Shown here in pieces: positions 54,180 to 63,852 of a DNA stretch of 64,000 nt (its first letter is position 1; every line of letters starts with the position of its first letter). The DNA comes from an uncultured Allomuricauda sp. (lineage in GTDB: Bacteria; Bacteroidota; Bacteroidia; Flavobacteriales; Flavobacteriaceae), in contig NZ_CAKZYF010000055.1 of NCBI RefSeq assembly GCF_937884665.1, positions 48,872-112,871 of the forward strand, given 5' to 3'. The notes below the pieces were generated by a model. The model was not told the DNA's origin, made no database searches, and worked only from the letters and a program-made list of their open reading frames with translations. Made by a program: the position numbers and the translations under genes.

Positions 54180-54645
54180 ACCATATGGATTTCAGAATAC
54201 AACTAAGTTAAACAATAAACACTATCGTTCCAGAAAAGGGGTTGCCAATAATTGTTAACGACCGTTTCATAATCCAGAAAAAGATGGTGGATGCTGAATT
54301 ATTATTATTCGTGTTTTGGTAGATGTCCAACACATTGCCCTTAGCAAACAGAATGGCTTAAATTCTGTAAAAAGTATAACAAGGTATCTGGGTCACAAAC
54401 TAAGGAATTTGAATTCTACCACAATTCCAATACGTATAGACCTAGCTTATTTTTTCATAGTATTTGCGTATGGATTTTTCGGGATAAAAAGACTTTTGCC
54501 CGTATTTTAGTAGATGTTTTTAAGAATACAACAAAACAACTGGCTTTACTTTTATAAGTCGGAGTATTGGAAAAGAAGGTTTAAGTCAACTAAACTGTTA
54601 CAAGGTAGTCTGTTGTTGTGACAGTTTTTTTATCTTTCATAGTAA
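54180..54645. other. Gene-free region with orphan terminator hairpin
   Basis: No convincing gene in 466 nt. One TTG-started open frame at 54316-54510 was rejected. Only the hairpin at 54592-54631 stands out. Confidence 0.5.
54592..54631 (+). terminator. Terminator-like hairpin just before the ankyrin gene
   Basis: 12-bp stem AAACTGTTACAA (54592-54603) with TTGTGACAGTTT (54616-54627), one G-U pair, 12-nt loop, T-run after. The ankyrin ATG is at 54646, so transcripts from upstream must pass it. No + strand gene ends here. Confidence 0.6.
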
Positions 54646-55125
54646 ATGCAAAATACAGAAGAGTTTTTTAACGCAATAAAAAATGGAAATATAAAGACTG
54701 TCGCTGAAATGTTGAAGAACAACGAAGCGTTGATAAAATCCAGGGATGCTCGAGGTTCAACGCCATTGATTTTAGCTTCCTACTATCAACAAAAAGAAAT
54801 CGTGCAACTTTTGTTGTCACAAGGAGCGGGTCTTGATGAAACCGATGGTTCCGGCAATACGGCCTTAATGGGAGTATGCTTTAAGGGATACACCGATATT
54901 GCCAAAATGTTTGTGGATGCTGGAGCGGATGTAAATGTCACCAATGCTATGGGGGCTACCGGTCTTATTTATGCGGTTACGTTCAATCACTTGGACATTG
55001 CAAAGTTGTTATTGGAAAATAAAGCGAACATTTCCATAAAAGATTCCAGAGGCAATACGGCACTGGACCATGCCAAAACGCAGGACTTTAAACCACTCAT
55101 ATCCTTATTGGAATCGTATAGGTAG
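54646..55125 (+). CDS. Ankyrin-repeat protein
   Basis: 159 residues, four to five ankyrin repeats and no signal peptide. Repeat cores: 'DARGSTPLILASYYQQKEIV', 'DGSGNTALMGVCFKGYTDIA', 'NAMGATGLIYAVTFNHLDIA' and 'DSRGNTALDHA'. A cytosolic protein-protein interaction scaffold; bacterial ones often sit next to catalase, not here. Followed 6 nt later by the Nudix gene, probable operon. Confidence 0.92.
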   Translation: MQNTEEFFNAIKNGNIKTVAEMLKNNEALIKSRDARGSTPLILASYYQQKEIVQLLLSQGAGLDETDGSGNTALMGVCFKGYTDIAKMFVDAGADVNVTNAMGATGLIYAVTFNHLDIAKLLLENKANISIKDSRGNTALDHAKTQDFKPLISLLESYR

Positions 55126-55131
55126 AGCAGT

Positions 55132-55752
55132 ATGAGTAGCAATCCGCTGAATTTAATTAAAAGAATCAATGCAATTGCTGACACAGGGCTTATCTATACC
55201 GCAGGGGCGTATGACAAGGAACGCTACGAGGAATTAAAAAAAATCAGTTTGGCACTCATGTCATATATTAGCGATCAGCCCCTGGAAATACTGGAAGATT
55301 TTTTGTTGCCCACGAAACACTATCCTACACCAAAAGTAGATATTAGGGGTTTTGTGCTCAATGAAAACGATGAAATCCTTATGGCTCGGGAAAGTGTGGA
55401 TGGCAAATGGACCATTCCCGGGGGATGGGCGGATGTTGGAAGTACGCCTTCCGAAACGGTAAAGAAGGAGATTTGGGAGGAAACCGGACTAGAGACCAAG
55501 GTGCTACGGTTATTGGCAGTGTACGATAAAAGGGAACACCCACACCCTCCTGAACCGTATTACATTTACAAGCTAAACTTTTTGTGTCAAATCACTGGAG
55601 GAGTGTTGAGACCAGGATTTGATATGCTGGAGACCGACTTTTTTGGTTTGGACAGTTTACCCCCTCTATCTAAAGATAGGATTTTGGAATCCCAGTTAAG
55701 GCAACTGTTCCAATTGGCCAAATCGGAAACCCATCTTGTATATTTTGATTGA
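55132..55752 (+). CDS. Nudix hydrolase with N-terminal helical domain
   Basis: 206 residues. The N-terminal helical part (about 1-65, Nudix_N type) precedes the Nudix box. The catalytic 'KEIWEETGL' keeps the glutamates of REUXEE, but the upstream Glu of the box is Ser ('ADVGSTPSET') and Arg is Lys, a mild variation. Substrates in this branch include ADP-ribose and CDP-choline. The stop TGA shares its last base with the next ATG. Confidence 0.9.
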   Translation: MSSNPLNLIKRINAIADTGLIYTAGAYDKERYEELKKISLALMSYISDQPLEILEDFLLPTKHYPTPKVDIRGFVLNENDEILMARESVDGKWTIPGGWADVGSTPSETVKKEIWEETGLETKVLRLLAVYDKREHPHPPEPYYIYKLNFLCQITGGVLRPGFDMLETDFFGLDSLPPLSKDRILESQLRQLFQLAKSETHLVYFD

Positions 55753-56531
55753 TGGAATCCCAAGAAACTATACAAGTCGCTCTAATGCAGTCTCCTTTGG
55801 TATGGGAGAATCCCTCGGCAAATAGAATATCTTTTGAAGAAAAAATAAGGGCTATCAAAGGCAAAGCTGATTTGGTCATCCTTCCTGAAATGTTTACAAC
55901 AGGTTTTACCATGTCCCCGGAGCACGTGAACAGGTCTGAAGGAACCAAGACCTTGGAATGGATGCAATTCCTCGCGCAGGATGCGCATATCGCGTTAACC
56001 GGTAGTTTGGTTTTCCCTGAAAATGATGCCTATTTTAACCGATTGTTTTTTGTAAAGCCCGATGGGAGCTTTCAGTACTACAACAAAAGACATACGTTTA
56101 CTTTGGCAGGGGAGCATAAAAAGTATGTTGCCGGTACAAAAAGAACCATAGTCGATTACAAGGGATTCCGATTTTGTCCGTTGATATGTTATGACCTTCG
56201 TTTTCCCGTTTGGTCCAGAAATACTATGGACTTTGATGTTCTTATTTATGTTGCCAATTGGCCAAAACCACGGATTTCGGCTTGGGATGCTCTCCTCAAG
56301 GCGCGTGCCATTGAAAATATGGCCTACAGTATTGGAGTAAATAGAGTGGGTTTGGATGGTCTAGGGTATGAGTACGTGGGGCATTCAGCGGCCTATGATG
56401 TTTTAGGGAACCAACTTACTTTCGCTGGCCAAGAAGAAATTGTTTTTGTTACTTTGGATAAACAGCATATTCAAAAAAACAGGGAGAAACTCCAGTTTTT
56501 AGAGGACAGGGAAAATTTTACTCTGTTATAA
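55752..56531 (+). CDS. Nitrilase-superfamily omega-amidase-like hydrolase
   Basis: 259 residues from ATG 55752. Carbon-nitrogen hydrolase fold with Glu ('LPEMFTTGF'), Lys ('YYNKRHTF') and Cys ('LICYDLRFPVWSR') of the catalytic triad. This branch (YafV/Nit2) hydrolyses 2-oxoglutaramate-like amides. Overlaps the Nudix stop by 1 nt and the convergent Ig-like gene by 14 nt. Confidence 0.92.
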   Translation: MESQETIQVALMQSPLVWENPSANRISFEEKIRAIKGKADLVILPEMFTTGFTMSPEHVNRSEGTKTLEWMQFLAQDAHIALTGSLVFPENDAYFNRLFFVKPDGSFQYYNKRHTFTLAGEHKKYVAGTKRTIVDYKGFRFCPLICYDLRFPVWSRNTMDFDVLIYVANWPKPRISAWDALLKARAIENMAYSIGVNRVGLDGLGYEYVGHSAAYDVLGNQLTFAGQEEIVFVTLDKQHIQKNREKLQFLEDRENFTLL

Positions 56532-58137
56532 CAAAAGATTGTTCCAGTTCCCAGTTGGCCCTCACTTCAATGATATCCGGATAATAGCTTATTTTTTCTG
56601 GCTGTTTTTTTTCTAAATAGTGCCCGGTGTCCCAAATGCCATTGGCATTGTCATCAAAAATTACCCGAATCATATAGTTACCGGGATTTAAATTGTTGAA
56701 TTCGATAGGACTTGGCAATTCAGAAATAACCTCTCGTTCTAACTCACCTTGGTCATCCGTAAGTTGCACGATTATGGGAAATCGAACAGCTCCGGTAATA
56801 TTCACTCTGAGATTTCCATAATCTGCATAGCTTCCCGTGGAAAGGCGATAATCCAGAGAATCATTTTCAAAACCAAAAAAGTCGGTAATCGCCCCTGGTA
56901 AAAGAGAAAATGTATAGGATTGATTGGGCTCTTTTTTAAAATCGAAATTGACCTGGCTTCTTACTGAGTCCAAGGTAAAGGTATACGGATATTTCAGGGA
57001 ATCACTTACAAAAAAACCAATTTTGCTGGTGTCCACTTCAACAATCGGAGTATTGGAAAGAATACCAAAAGTAGCTTCAAAATCAAATTTTCCACTGGCA
57101 CTGCTGGATAGTTGTAGCGAATCCATGGCAAGTTTTCTGGTTTTTACCGTAAACGTATCCTTTCGCTCCAAAATATCGTTTCGTACCATAAAAACAATAG
57201 AATCCAAATCGGTTGGGGTAAACCAATAATTCAAGGTGTCGGTTTCTCTATCCTTAAGGATTTTTGTACGTACGGAATCGGGTAGATCAGTTAAACTTTC
57301 AATGACAAAATCATCTGGTTTTCCTTGATATCCAAAAATGATTCTGTTTTTGGCGACGTAGCTCGGTACCGAAATGTTGTAATCCGGAATTTCCTGGAAG
57401 AGATTTAACAGATAAATGGAGTCTGAGGGGATGATAATGGTGTCCTCAACAAAACCAATTTTATCCTGTCTTTGGTCGAACAGATTATTTTTATTGACAT
57501 CTTTTAGTGCGATGAGCTTGTAAGTTCCCGCCTTTAGGTTTTTAAGTTCAAAAATTGGGAGACTGTCCAAGGTGTTGGAAATGTAGTTCGGTGGACTTTT
57601 AAAAACCGTTGAGTCGGTAAAAGCGGTGTCAAGTTCATACAACATGACACTGATAAACTCATCGGCCCTTCTGTTGAACGCATCTTTCACCGCTCCGGAG
57701 AGGGTCAACGAGTCTATGTAAGTACCCGTAGAAAAAACATAGGTGAGAAAACTGTTCGGATTTCCTTCATTATTGTCAACGATACTTTGTCCAAAATTAA
57801 AGGTGTAGGTCGTGTTTTCGGTCAGGGTATCCTTTAAAATAAGTTCTACGAACTTGCTTACTCCTCCTTGGGGTCTTATTTCGGGCTTGTTTTTTAAAGG
57901 AGGAGATATAATAAGCTGGTTTTGGACATCTTCCAATTTTATGAACTCATCAAAATATAGCCGGATTTTATCGGATTTGAACTCCGTGGAAAAATTTTCA
58001 GGTTCCGTGCGAATCAATTGAGGAGGGGTAATGTCTTTTTCGCCCCCTGTTGGGTTTCCTCTTCTGGCACATTGCCAGAGCACCAGAGCCATCCAAAACA
58101 TAAAAAAGAGACTTAGAAATTTCTTGAGATGGACCAT
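56518..58137 (-). CDS. Ig-like-domain surface lipoprotein
   Basis: 539 residues from ATG 58137, chosen because it places a lipoprotein signal at the N-terminus ('FWMALVLWQCARRG'); a frame from 58188 adds a basic leader. Residues about 30-130 form an SbsA/Ig-like domain ('TPPQLIRTEPENF', 'IRLYFDEFIKLEDV'). The rest is beta-sandwich-like, with repeated 'AGTYKLIALKDVNKNNLFD' and 'PGNYMIRVIFDDNANGIWD' motifs. Common in Bacteroidota; function unknown. Convergent 14-nt overlap with the hydrolase. Confidence 0.82.
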   Translation of the reverse strand: MVHLKKFLSLFFMFWMALVLWQCARRGNPTGGEKDITPPQLIRTEPENFSTEFKSDKIRLYFDEFIKLEDVQNQLIISPPLKNKPEIRPQGGVSKFVELILKDTLTENTTYTFNFGQSIVDNNEGNPNSFLTYVFSTGTYIDSLTLSGAVKDAFNRRADEFISVMLYELDTAFTDSTVFKSPPNYISNTLDSLPIFELKNLKAGTYKLIALKDVNKNNLFDQRQDKIGFVEDTIIIPSDSIYLLNLFQEIPDYNISVPSYVAKNRIIFGYQGKPDDFVIESLTDLPDSVRTKILKDRETDTLNYWFTPTDLDSIVFMVRNDILERKDTFTVKTRKLAMDSLQLSSSASGKFDFEATFGILSNTPIVEVDTSKIGFFVSDSLKYPYTFTLDSVRSQVNFDFKKEPNQSYTFSLLPGAITDFFGFENDSLDYRLSTGSYADYGNLRVNITGAVRFPIIVQLTDDQGELEREVISELPSPIEFNNLNPGNYMIRVIFDDNANGIWDTGHYLEKKQPEKISYYPDIIEVRANWELEQSFVITE

Positions 58138-58207
58138 GCCTGTTTCAATCTTTGGTAAAGAAACGATTAATTTAATTCTCGGAAACACCTATAAGATAAA
58201 TTTAACC

Positions 58208-58909
58208 CTAGGGCACAACGGCAATACTGGCAATCGATATTTCGGGCTCTTTCAATTGACGAAGTGCCAAGGTACATGCTTCTATAGTGGCCCCGGTGGT
58301 TATAACATCATCAACAAGAAGAATATGTCTATAATTTCTGTGTTCAGCATGGTTCGCGCGAAAGGCATCTTTGATGTCCTCCCATCGCATTTCTCTATTT
58401 TTTTTGGTTTGTGTTCTCGAATTTTTAACCCGCACCAGCAGATTGGGCGCATACGCCACATTGAGATGCTCCGCAATCTGCCTTGCAAATAGACCTACTT
58501 GATTATAGGAACGCTTTCTTTCTTTTTTGGGATGTAGCGGAACGGGAACCACTACATCTATATCTTGTAGTGATTTTTCCTCTTTTAACAAAGAACCATA
58601 CCAATCACCGAAAAATCCTCCTATGGACTCCTGGTTTTTGTATTTTAAATGGTGAAGTAAATTCTTTACCGTCCCTTTTCTTGAAAAAAATAGAAAAGCA
58701 GAAGCCTTTTTAATAGGGACTCTACCATAAAAAATCCGGTCAACTGCGTTTTCTGTAGAGAAATTGTACTCGGTGAGTGGCAGTTCATGTCGACAAACGG
58801 TACACAACACATGTTCTCCTCTGGATAATCGGGCATTACATCCAAAACACACCTTTGGCAATAGGATGTTGTTAATATCGTTTATTATCTTAGCCAACCT
58901 TTTGGTCAT
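58208..58909 (-). CDS. ComF-family phosphoribosyltransferase-like protein
   Basis: 233 residues. Zinc-ribbon at the N-terminus ('CFGCNARLSRGEHVLCTVC'), middle 'VPVPLHPKKERKRSYNQ' and C-terminal PRPP loop 'LLVDDVITTGAT'. ComF proteins take part in DNA uptake or replication restart, the phosphoribosyl transfer being unproven. 36 nt from the divergent coiled-coil gene. Confidence 0.93.
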   Translation of the reverse strand: MTKRLAKIINDINNILLPKVCFGCNARLSRGEHVLCTVCRHELPLTEYNFSTENAVDRIFYGRVPIKKASAFLFFSRKGTVKNLLHHLKYKNQESIGGFFGDWYGSLLKEEKSLQDIDVVVPVPLHPKKERKRSYNQVGLFARQIAEHLNVAYAPNLLVRVKNSRTQTKKNREMRWEDIKDAFRANHAEHRNYRHILLVDDVITTGATIEACTLALRQLKEPEISIASIAVVP

Positions 58910-58945
58910 CGAATCTTATTTTGTTTAGAGTAGCTCTAGTACCCC

Positions 58946-59842
58946 ATGGACGCCCAAGATAACAATTTCAATTACAAGATCATCTTTGCCGCACTTGTAG
59001 CAGTAATTGTGGGGATTCTTATCGCTTTTTACTACAGTTATGCCCAGTCCAAAAATCAAATGGTATTCCTAGAGCAAGAAAAATCCCTGTTGGTCAAAGA
59101 TTTGACTTTGATGAAAGCCGAGGTAGACCGTTTATCTGGGTTGAACGAAGTCAATGAAATTGAACTGCAAACTTCTCGCTTTAGAGTACAACAATTATTG
59201 GATTCCGTGGGAAGACTCAATTTTAGTTTGACCAAACTGAAGGAAACCCGAAAAGAGCTGCGCATGTTGGAGGTACGCTTTGACAGCCTAAAACTTAAGA
59301 ACAACTTTTTACGATATAACAACAAACTATTGGCCGATCGCTACGAAGAGACCCAAAAACTACTTCAAGATGCCAAAGGTAGGGCCAGTAGTATAGAGAA
59401 AAGGGAGTCTATGTTACTGGAGACCAACCGCGAACTGAGCAAAGAGGTAAAGATAAAGAGCTATTTGAAACTCCAAAATGCGGAAGGCAGTGGCTTTAGG
59501 CTCAGGGCAGGAAGACCATTAAAGACCAATAAGGCCTCTACCATCGAAAAACTTCGGGGTTGTGTAACCATTTTGAGCGATCCTTCGGAAAGGGGAAAAG
59601 TACGCGTAATATATCTTCAGTTTTTAACGCCTGAAATGAAAGTCATTGAGGACAATGCCACCACCATATCTGTGGGGGGCAATACCTATAGCAAAAAGGT
59701 GGAAATTGTATATACTGGGAAGGAAATCAGTATATGTGATGCCATTACCGTACCAGAGGGGTCTCTGGACGAGGGAATTTACACCCTCAATGTGTTTGAG
59801 GACGAACGACTTTTGGCCTCCACTGAATTTCAACTGAAATAA
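58946..59842 (+). CDS. Coiled-coil membrane protein, unknown
   Basis: 298 residues. One TM helix (about 11-33), a coiled coil (about 40-165, Leu/Glu/Lys heptads) and a C-terminal beta domain (about 195-298, 'ATTISVGGNTYSKKVEIVYT'). The C-terminal part resembles a periplasmic Ig-like domain. Widespread among Bacteroidota; envelope role inferred. 36 nt before glyS, with a -7 box between them. Confidence 0.75.
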   Translation: MDAQDNNFNYKIIFAALVAVIVGILIAFYYSYAQSKNQMVFLEQEKSLLVKDLTLMKAEVDRLSGLNEVNEIELQTSRFRVQQLLDSVGRLNFSLTKLKETRKELRMLEVRFDSLKLKNNFLRYNNKLLADRYEETQKLLQDAKGRASSIEKRESMLLETNRELSKEVKIKSYLKLQNAEGSGFRLRAGRPLKTNKASTIEKLRGCVTILSDPSERGKVRVIYLQFLTPEMKVIEDNATTISVGGNTYSKKVEIVYTGKEISICDAITVPEGSLDEGIYTLNVFEDERLLASTEFQLK

Positions 59843-59866
59843 CCCACTGTTTTTTAGCTAAAACTC

Positions 59867-59874
59867 TATTTTTG
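59867..59874 (+). promoter_or_regulatory. -7 box (TATTTTTG) for glyS
   Basis: Exact TAnnTTTG, 6 nt before the ATG at 59879+. No TTG at -33. A near-leaderless message is possible. Confidence 0.35.
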
Positions 59875-59878
59875 CCCA

Positions 59879-61420
59879 ATGGCAAATCAAGAGGATATTT
59901 TCAAGAAGGTCATCTCCCATGCAAAAGAGTACGGCTTTATTTTTCAATCCAGCGAAATTTATGATGGGCTCAGTGCCGTTTACGATTATGGGCAGAACGG
60001 GGCAGAACTAAAAAAGAATATCCGGGAGTACTGGTGGCAGGCCATGGTACAGCTAAACGACAATATTGTCGGGATTGATGCTGCCATTTTTATGCATCCT
60101 ACCACTTGGAAAGCCTCAGGACATGTTGATGCCTTCAATGACCCTTTAATAGATAATAAAGATTCTAAAAAAAGATACCGTGCGGACGTTTTGGTGGAAG
60201 ACCACGTCGCCAAAATTGAGGGCAAGATCGATAAGGAAGTAGCCAAAGCGTCGAAGCGTTTCGGCGATACTTTTGATAAAGAACAGTTCTTGAAAACCAA
60301 TCCGCGTGTATTGGATTACCGGACAAAGGCCAATTCCATATTGAAACGATTGGGAAAATCTTTGGAAAATGAAGATTTGGCCGATGTAAAGGCATTAATT
60401 GAGGAATTGGGTATAGCTTGCCCCATTTCAGGGTCAAAAAACTGGACCGATGTAAAACAGTTCAACCTGATGTTCGGTACCAAATTGGGAGCAACCGCCG
60501 ATAGTGCCATGGACCTATATCTCCGGCCAGAGACCGCCCAAGGAATTTTTGTCAACTTTCTGAATGTCCAAAAAACCGGACGGATGAAGATTCCTTTCGG
60601 TATTGCCCAAACGGGAAAAGCATTCCGAAATGAAATTGTGGCAAGGCAGTTCATCTTCCGTATGCGGGAGTTTGAACAGATGGAGATGCAGTATTTTATT
60701 AAACCTGGCACACAAAAAGAGTGGTACGATACCTGGAAAGAGAAACGCTTGGGCTGGCACCTTTCACTAGGTCTGGGAGAAGAAAAATATCGTTTCCATA
60801 ACCACGAAAAATTGGCACATTACGCAGATGCCGCAGCGGATATAGAATTCAAGTTTCCGTTTGGATTTAAGGAATTGGAGGGGATTCATTCCCGAACAGA
60901 TTTTGATTTGGGCAGCCACGAAAAGTTTTCAGGTAAAAAATTGCAATACTTCGACCCCGAGGAAAATAAAAGCTACGTCCCCTATGTTTTGGAAACTTCC
61001 ATTGGGTTGGACCGTATGTTTTTGGCCGTTTTTTCGAGTGCATTGCAAGAGGAAGAATTGGACAATAATACCACTAGGACCGTACTTAAGATACCAGCTG
61101 TTTTGGCTCCAACGAAGGCCGCAGTACTGCCCTTGCTCAAAAGAGATGGCCTACCGGAAATCGCCCATAACATTGTGGATGAGCTAAAATGGGATTACAA
61201 TGTGGCCTATGATGAAAAAGATGCTGTGGGTCGAAGATACCGCCGTCAAGATGCCGTGGGCACACCGTTTTGTATCACGGTAGACCATCAAACCTTAGAA
61301 GATGGGACCGTGACGATTCGCCATCGGGATACCATGGAACAGCAGCGGGTCGCGCAAAAGGCTTTGAAGGATATCATCTCCAAAGAAGTGGACGTTCGGC
61401 AGTGGTTACAGCGTATTTGA
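59879..61420 (+). CDS. glyS: Glycyl-tRNA synthetase (alpha2 type)
   Basis: 513 residues, class II alpha2 GlyRS. Motif 2 is around 'QTGKAFRNEIVARQFIFRMR' and 'EFEQMEMQYFI', and motif 3 is 'SIGLDRMFLAVF'. The anticodon-binding domain occupies about 405-510 ('LAPTKAAVLPLL'). N-terminal insertion typical of this branch. Charges tRNA-Gly. Not associated with its neighbours functionally. Confidence 0.97.
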   Translation: MANQEDIFKKVISHAKEYGFIFQSSEIYDGLSAVYDYGQNGAELKKNIREYWWQAMVQLNDNIVGIDAAIFMHPTTWKASGHVDAFNDPLIDNKDSKKRYRADVLVEDHVAKIEGKIDKEVAKASKRFGDTFDKEQFLKTNPRVLDYRTKANSILKRLGKSLENEDLADVKALIEELGIACPISGSKNWTDVKQFNLMFGTKLGATADSAMDLYLRPETAQGIFVNFLNVQKTGRMKIPFGIAQTGKAFRNEIVARQFIFRMREFEQMEMQYFIKPGTQKEWYDTWKEKRLGWHLSLGLGEEKYRFHNHEKLAHYADAAADIEFKFPFGFKELEGIHSRTDFDLGSHEKFSGKKLQYFDPEENKSYVPYVLETSIGLDRMFLAVFSSALQEEELDNNTTRTVLKIPAVLAPTKAAVLPLLKRDGLPEIAHNIVDELKWDYNVAYDEKDAVGRRYRRQDAVGTPFCITVDHQTLEDGTVTIRHRDTMEQQRVAQKALKDIISKEVDVRQWLQRI

Positions 61421-61549
61421 TATCATTTTTGAAACTTTTGGGAAAAGGAAGGGAAACCTGTACCTTTTTGGGGTAAAACACCTAATAGACACACTAAAAG
61501 TAATTTAGATGCGTTTTCATATTGCCTTCACCAGACCCAAATTTTGAAG

Positions 61550-63778
61550 ATGCGAAAGCTATATTTCTTTTTTATTCTTATACTTTTTTCCCATTTCTTG
61601 ACCGCGCAACAAGAAGAACCCGAATATTTTGACCCACCGGAGGAAACTGCCAAAGAAGATATTCTGTTGAGATTGGACAGTCTTAAAACCAAACTGGTCC
61701 AAGATTACTATAAAAATGATTTTTTAGCTGTTTTAAAGTATGGAGATCTAGGTCTAAAACTTGCCAAACGAATTGACGACCTGGCGTGGGATGTAGAAAT
61801 TTCCAAATATACGGGCAGCGCACTCATACGTATAAAGGACACTTTACGGGCTGAAAAAACGTTTACAGAATCCTTGAAAAAAGCTAAAATCGTAAACGAC
61901 TCCACCTTAATTGCGGATACGTACAACAATCTTGGAAATTTCAACAATGAGTTCGGGAATGATGCGAAAGCCATTAAATACTATCGTGAAGCTTTAAAAA
62001 TCTATGCTGCCAAGAAAAATATAACCAGGGTATTCGTTATCCATTTTAATGTTTCCGATATCTATTTGGATCAAGAGAATATTCCCAAGTCCAAGGAGTA
62101 TGTGGCTGGATTGGACAAATATGTAGATTCCGTTAAAATGCCGTTGCTTCGGGCGGGATATTATTTTTCCAAAGGAAGATTGGCCCTTTTGGAGAAAAAA
62201 TGGGAGCACGCCATTCATTTTTTTGAGAATGATATCACCTTATCAAAACAGCACGACTACACTGATGGTCTTGTGGAAGGCTATGAATATCTAATTAAAG
62301 CCTATGTGGGTAAAGGGGATTATGAACAAGCCTATCTCACCCGCGAAGAATCGGATGTGTACGCTGACAAAAAACAGGAGATAGAGAAGGCCATGGCGAT
62401 TAACGAAGTAATCGCCCGTATGAACGTGAACCAGTACAAGCAAGACCTTAAGGCCAAGGAACGGGAAAATGAGATAAACCGGCAAAACGCAGATAGGAAC
62501 AAGACCATAGTCCACATTACCATGGCCGCAGCAGTGGTGCTATTGATTTTTGTTTTTGCTATGTTCTTTTCCTTCAAGAGAAGAAAAGCTTTGGTAAAAA
62601 GTCTACAGGAAACCAATGTACAATATTTAGATGCGAAGAAGAAAGCGGAAGAACTTTCAGAAGTAAAGACCAACTTTCTCTCTGCCATCAGCCACGAACT
62701 GAGAACACCGCTGTACGGAATAATTGGAATTGCCTCCATCTTAAAACAGGAAAAACCTTTAGCAAAATATAAAGAGGATATTACTTCCTTAAAATTCTCT
62801 GCCGATTATCTCTTGGCCCTCATAAACGATTTATTGTTTTTGAACAAACTGGACGCGTTGAAAACCCGAAAGCTGGAAAGCAAACCGTTCCATCTTCGAA
62901 AATTGGTGACGAACATCATCAATTCCATGGAATTTATGCGGTCCAAGAACAACAACGTTTTTAAAGTTGAAATTACGGATGACGTGCCCAACTATTTGAA
63001 GGGCGACTATGTGAAATTGTCCCAAATACTCATCAACCTTATCAGTAATGCTTGCAAGTTCACCGACGAAGGGACCATTACCGTCAATATAGTCCCTAAG
63101 GAAATTGTGGAGGATAGCATACAGCTGAACTTTAGGATCGCGGATACGGGTATGGGCATATCCGAAGAAAAGCAGCGATATATTTTTGATGAGTTCACAC
63201 AAGATATCAAATCGAATGACTTTCAAGGCACGGGCTTGGGACTGGCCATTGTTAAACGCCTGCTGGATTTGCATGATGCCCCCATTGGTCTAAAGAGCGA
63301 GAAAAATGTGGGCACCGAGTTTACTTTTGCCATTACCTACGAAATTGCCCAAAAGACGGATGTGGAAGTAGTGCCCAAAGAGGAAAAAATAGATCGCAGC
63401 ATAGAAGGAAGCCATATCCTTATTGTGGATGACAACAAGATCAATAGACTCGTCACCCGAAAGATCCTTGAAAACAATAAATTCACCTGTACCATAGCGG
63501 AAAACGGCAAAGAAGCCCTGGAAATCATCAATGATGAGGTGTTCGATATGATTTTGATGGATGTCAACATGCCCATTATGAACGGTTTTGAGGCCACCAA
63601 GGCCATCCGCGGATTTAACAGTACGGTGCCTATCATTGCCCTCACCGCCACCAATCCTACCAAGTCTTTTGAAGATTTAAAGGCACTTGGCTTTACGGAC
63701 ATCATAATAAAACCGTATGATACGTTAGACTTTTTAGAGGTCATCAAAAAGAATTTTGTATCTACGGTTAAGATTTAG
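61550..63778 (+). CDS. TPR hybrid sensor histidine kinase/response regulator
   Basis: 742 residues from ATG 61550. Signal peptide 1-20, TPR-type sensor (about 35-300), coiled coil, TM (about 322-342), HisKA with 'FLSAISHELRTPLYG' (His382), HATPase_c with N-box 'NLISNACKFTDEGTI' and G-box 'GTGLGLAIVKRL', and a C-terminal receiver with 'HILIVDDNKINR' and phospho-Asp671 ('MILMDVNMP'). No DNA-binding output, so phosphate must pass on to another protein. TPR sensors of this type are common in Bacteroidota. Confidence 0.95.
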   Translation: MRKLYFFFILILFSHFLTAQQEEPEYFDPPEETAKEDILLRLDSLKTKLVQDYYKNDFLAVLKYGDLGLKLAKRIDDLAWDVEISKYTGSALIRIKDTLRAEKTFTESLKKAKIVNDSTLIADTYNNLGNFNNEFGNDAKAIKYYREALKIYAAKKNITRVFVIHFNVSDIYLDQENIPKSKEYVAGLDKYVDSVKMPLLRAGYYFSKGRLALLEKKWEHAIHFFENDITLSKQHDYTDGLVEGYEYLIKAYVGKGDYEQAYLTREESDVYADKKQEIEKAMAINEVIARMNVNQYKQDLKAKERENEINRQNADRNKTIVHITMAAAVVLLIFVFAMFFSFKRRKALVKSLQETNVQYLDAKKKAEELSEVKTNFLSAISHELRTPLYGIIGIASILKQEKPLAKYKEDITSLKFSADYLLALINDLLFLNKLDALKTRKLESKPFHLRKLVTNIINSMEFMRSKNNNVFKVEITDDVPNYLKGDYVKLSQILINLISNACKFTDEGTITVNIVPKEIVEDSIQLNFRIADTGMGISEEKQRYIFDEFTQDIKSNDFQGTGLGLAIVKRLLDLHDAPIGLKSEKNVGTEFTFAITYEIAQKTDVEVVPKEEKIDRSIEGSHILIVDDNKINRLVTRKILENNKFTCTIAENGKEALEIINDEVFDMILMDVNMPIMNGFEATKAIRGFNSTVPIIALTATNPTKSFEDLKALGFTDIIIKPYDTLDFLEVIKKNFVSTVKI

Positions 63779-63803
63779 CATATTTCTACTTTTTCTAAAA
63801 AAG

Positions 63804-63817
63804 CTACTAATTAGTAG
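63804..63817. promoter_or_regulatory. Perfect 14-bp palindrome CTACTAATTAGTAG
   Basis: Located between the hybrid kinase stop and the ATG of the last gene. Could be an operator for that gene, or a short hairpin; no T-run follows. Confidence 0.3.
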
Positions 63818-63852
63818 TGGCGTGCCCGAGCTTTAGGTTCTACTTTTATCCG

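Noticed and set aside
54316..54510. 64-codon frame on the + strand
   Set aside because: Only a TTG start, no ATG inside, no recognisable domain, and AT-rich DNA of this length can stay open by chance.
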